A stretch of DNA of 64,000 bases from CAVRUD01 sp963849635 (GTDB taxonomy: Bacteria; Chloroflexota; Chloroflexia; Thermomicrobiales; UBA6265). This document shows positions 62,991 to 64,000 of this stretch, one piece after another. The number at the start of each line of letters is the position of its first letter. The first letter of the stretch is position 1. A program made the position numbers and the translations under genes. The notes beneath the pieces were generated by a model, which saw only the letters and a program-made list of their open reading frames with translations, did not search any database and was not told the origin of the DNA. The stretch is from the NCBI GenBank assembly GCA_963849635.1, contig CAWKIA010000032.1, positions 232,617 through 296,616 on the forward strand. Direction: 5' to 3'.

Positions 62991-63316
62991 TTGGACGAGG
63001 CCCAGGAGTATGAGTACCGCCAGGAGCGGCACGATTGGGCGGGCGGCGGCGCTGACACTGGGTGAACTCCGCTCCATACCCGACGCCGAACTGGTGGAGC
63101 GGCACGACGCCTAGGTGGCCATGTACCGGCACTACCGAGCACCCCGTGATGGAACCCGGCGACTACCTGGACTACGAGCTCCAGCGGCGGGCCGCCGAGC
63201 GCCAACGGCAGACGCTGGATCGCCTCAACACCCGGCTGCAAGTGTTCACCGTCGTGGCCACGGTGGCTGCCGTGCTGATCGTGGTGCTGGGGGTGGTGGA
63301 CCTGCTCACCCGATGA
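62991..63316 (+). pseudogene. Small single-helix membrane protein, with one in-frame TAG and frameshifts
   Basis: TTG at 62991: MDEAQEYEYRQERHDWA, then ELRSIPDAELVERHDA-TAG(63112)-VAMYRHYR and finally YLDYELQRRAAERQRQTLDR with the helix VFTVVATVAAVLIVVLGVVDL. The TAG follows GCC and precedes GTG, as if CAG had changed. Confidence 0.5.
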
Positions 63317-63599
63317 TGGCCGCCGACCTGACAGGCGCGGACCTGACGCGCGCGCACAACCTAACCCAGGCCCAGATTGACTCGGCCCGAATTGATCCCG
63401 AGTCGCCACCCGACCTGCCGCCCGGGCTCACAACCTCGCCGGCCGTGATGCCATCGGCGAGGTGAAGTCACCGGGCTGATGTTGGGACGTTGGTGCGCAG
63501 AGGGGCGAAAGCAATGACAGCGACGTCGATGCCAGGACAAAAAGCCCATCCGCTCCGCGGCCGGGGGGAAGACGGAGCGGGTGGGCAGGTAGAGAAATA

Positions 63600-63955
63600 C
63601 GTCGAGTTTGGTGCTAGGGCGTCCCTCGCGGTCGGGGCGGCAGCGGAGTGGGCTTACGCATCGCGCATGGCGACCACGGCAGCCGTTAGATGACGGGGCG
63701 GTTGCGGCCGGAGCCACCGCCGGGCGCCCCGACCGCGGGGGAGGGAATCGTCCTGGAGGCGCTCAGGGCTTCACCATTTGCCACAGGACGGGCGAAAGCT
63801 GCGAACAGGGGGCCGAGATACCTGTACAGGTGAACACGAGAAAGCCCATTGCGCGCTACCGCAATGACGCCGCGGCCAGCGCCACGGCGTCGTCCGTCGT
63901 CCCCACGACGACGGTGCTGAGGACGCCACCGGTGATCTCACGGTTCCTCTCCTGA
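63600..63955 (+). pseudogene. Fragment of a secreted CHRTG-type protein
   Basis: GFTICHRTGESCEQGAEIPV and QVNTR are visible, the CHRTG motif of Thermomicrobiales secreted proteins (also partly at 60640 and 58880). Upstream RMATTAAVR and downstream frames do not join. Contains the second copy of the direct repeat (63662-63760). Confidence 0.4.
63662..63760. repeat. Direct repeat copy 2 (partner at 58389)
   Basis: Uninterrupted version of the repeat: the block ending CCGCGGGGGAGGGAATCG runs directly into TCCTGGAGGCGCTCAGGGC. It shows where copy 1 was split. Confidence 0.7.
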
Positions 63956-64000
63956 TCATGGGCCTTCGGCTCGGGCTAGAGGCAGAAGCCAGGGTTCTCG

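Noticed and set aside
30501..63114. Reassignment of TAG to an amino acid
   Set aside because: mntH, the GGT gene and several others end at TAG with family-typical C-termini, so TAG works as a stop.

Overview
The window is a high-GC bacterial chromosome segment, most likely from Chloroflexota, class Thermomicrobia. This is an inference from several features: a single-chain CtaA-CtaB heme A synthase fusion, a LytR-CpsA-Psr protein with a long cytoplasmic tail, many Tat or signal-peptide lipobox-free secreted proteins, and Cys-rich secreted proteins starting with a RFDxLxRxL motif, which I associate with Thermomicrobiales. No rRNA, tRNA or CRISPR array was found.

Region 1 (1-14.7 kb): a broken NB-ARC type regulator, gamma-glutamyltransferase, fused ctaAB, small membrane proteins, an NRAMP Mn transporter, an HxlR regulator divergent from YceI, a thrombospondin-type-3 calcium-repeat protein, a Rieske oxygenase and a Cys-rich Tat protein. 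Region 2 (15-25.9 kb): mnmE, an SDR and cupin pair, a luciferase-like oxidoreductase divergent from a second HxlR regulator with two tandem palindromic operators, a decayed exported serine hydrolase, an APH kinase, and a MarR / ring-cleaving dioxygenase / carboxylesterase set that resembles the Bacillus mhq quinone-detoxification regulon. Region 3 (26-40.6 kb): APH kinase plus NUDIX, an HTH_42 protein, DUF3224 and DinB-type genes separated by an IS481-like element, a WYL regulator with a clear operator, an IS200-like/RAYT transposase framed by REP hairpins, a GatC-like/amidase pair, an MntA-HepT toxin-antitoxin pair, and two tandem MFS exporters.

Region 4 (40.8-52.1 kb): secreted Cna_B/Pro-Thr-rich protein, LCP ligase, dcd, ndk, arginase and exported proteins. 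ndk is bracketed by two parS-like sites (one a perfect 16-bp palindrome), suggesting that this part lies in the origin-proximal domain. Region 5 (52.2-64 kb) looks like an integrated plasmid or phage-satellite: archaeo-eukaryotic type primase, DUF3987 helicase-like protein, a run of tiny zinc-binding and helical proteins, a Cro-type HTH protein, and an Mrr-like nuclease followed by coiled-coil, membrane and SH3b segments. I see no integrase or attachment site.

Four families of dispersed repeats punctuate intergenic gaps. Many genes are broken by single-base indels in short homopolymers, and some by CAG-to-TAG changes; this pattern looks as much like residual sequencing error as like decay, so gene fragments are reported here as reconstructed loci with the break positions given.
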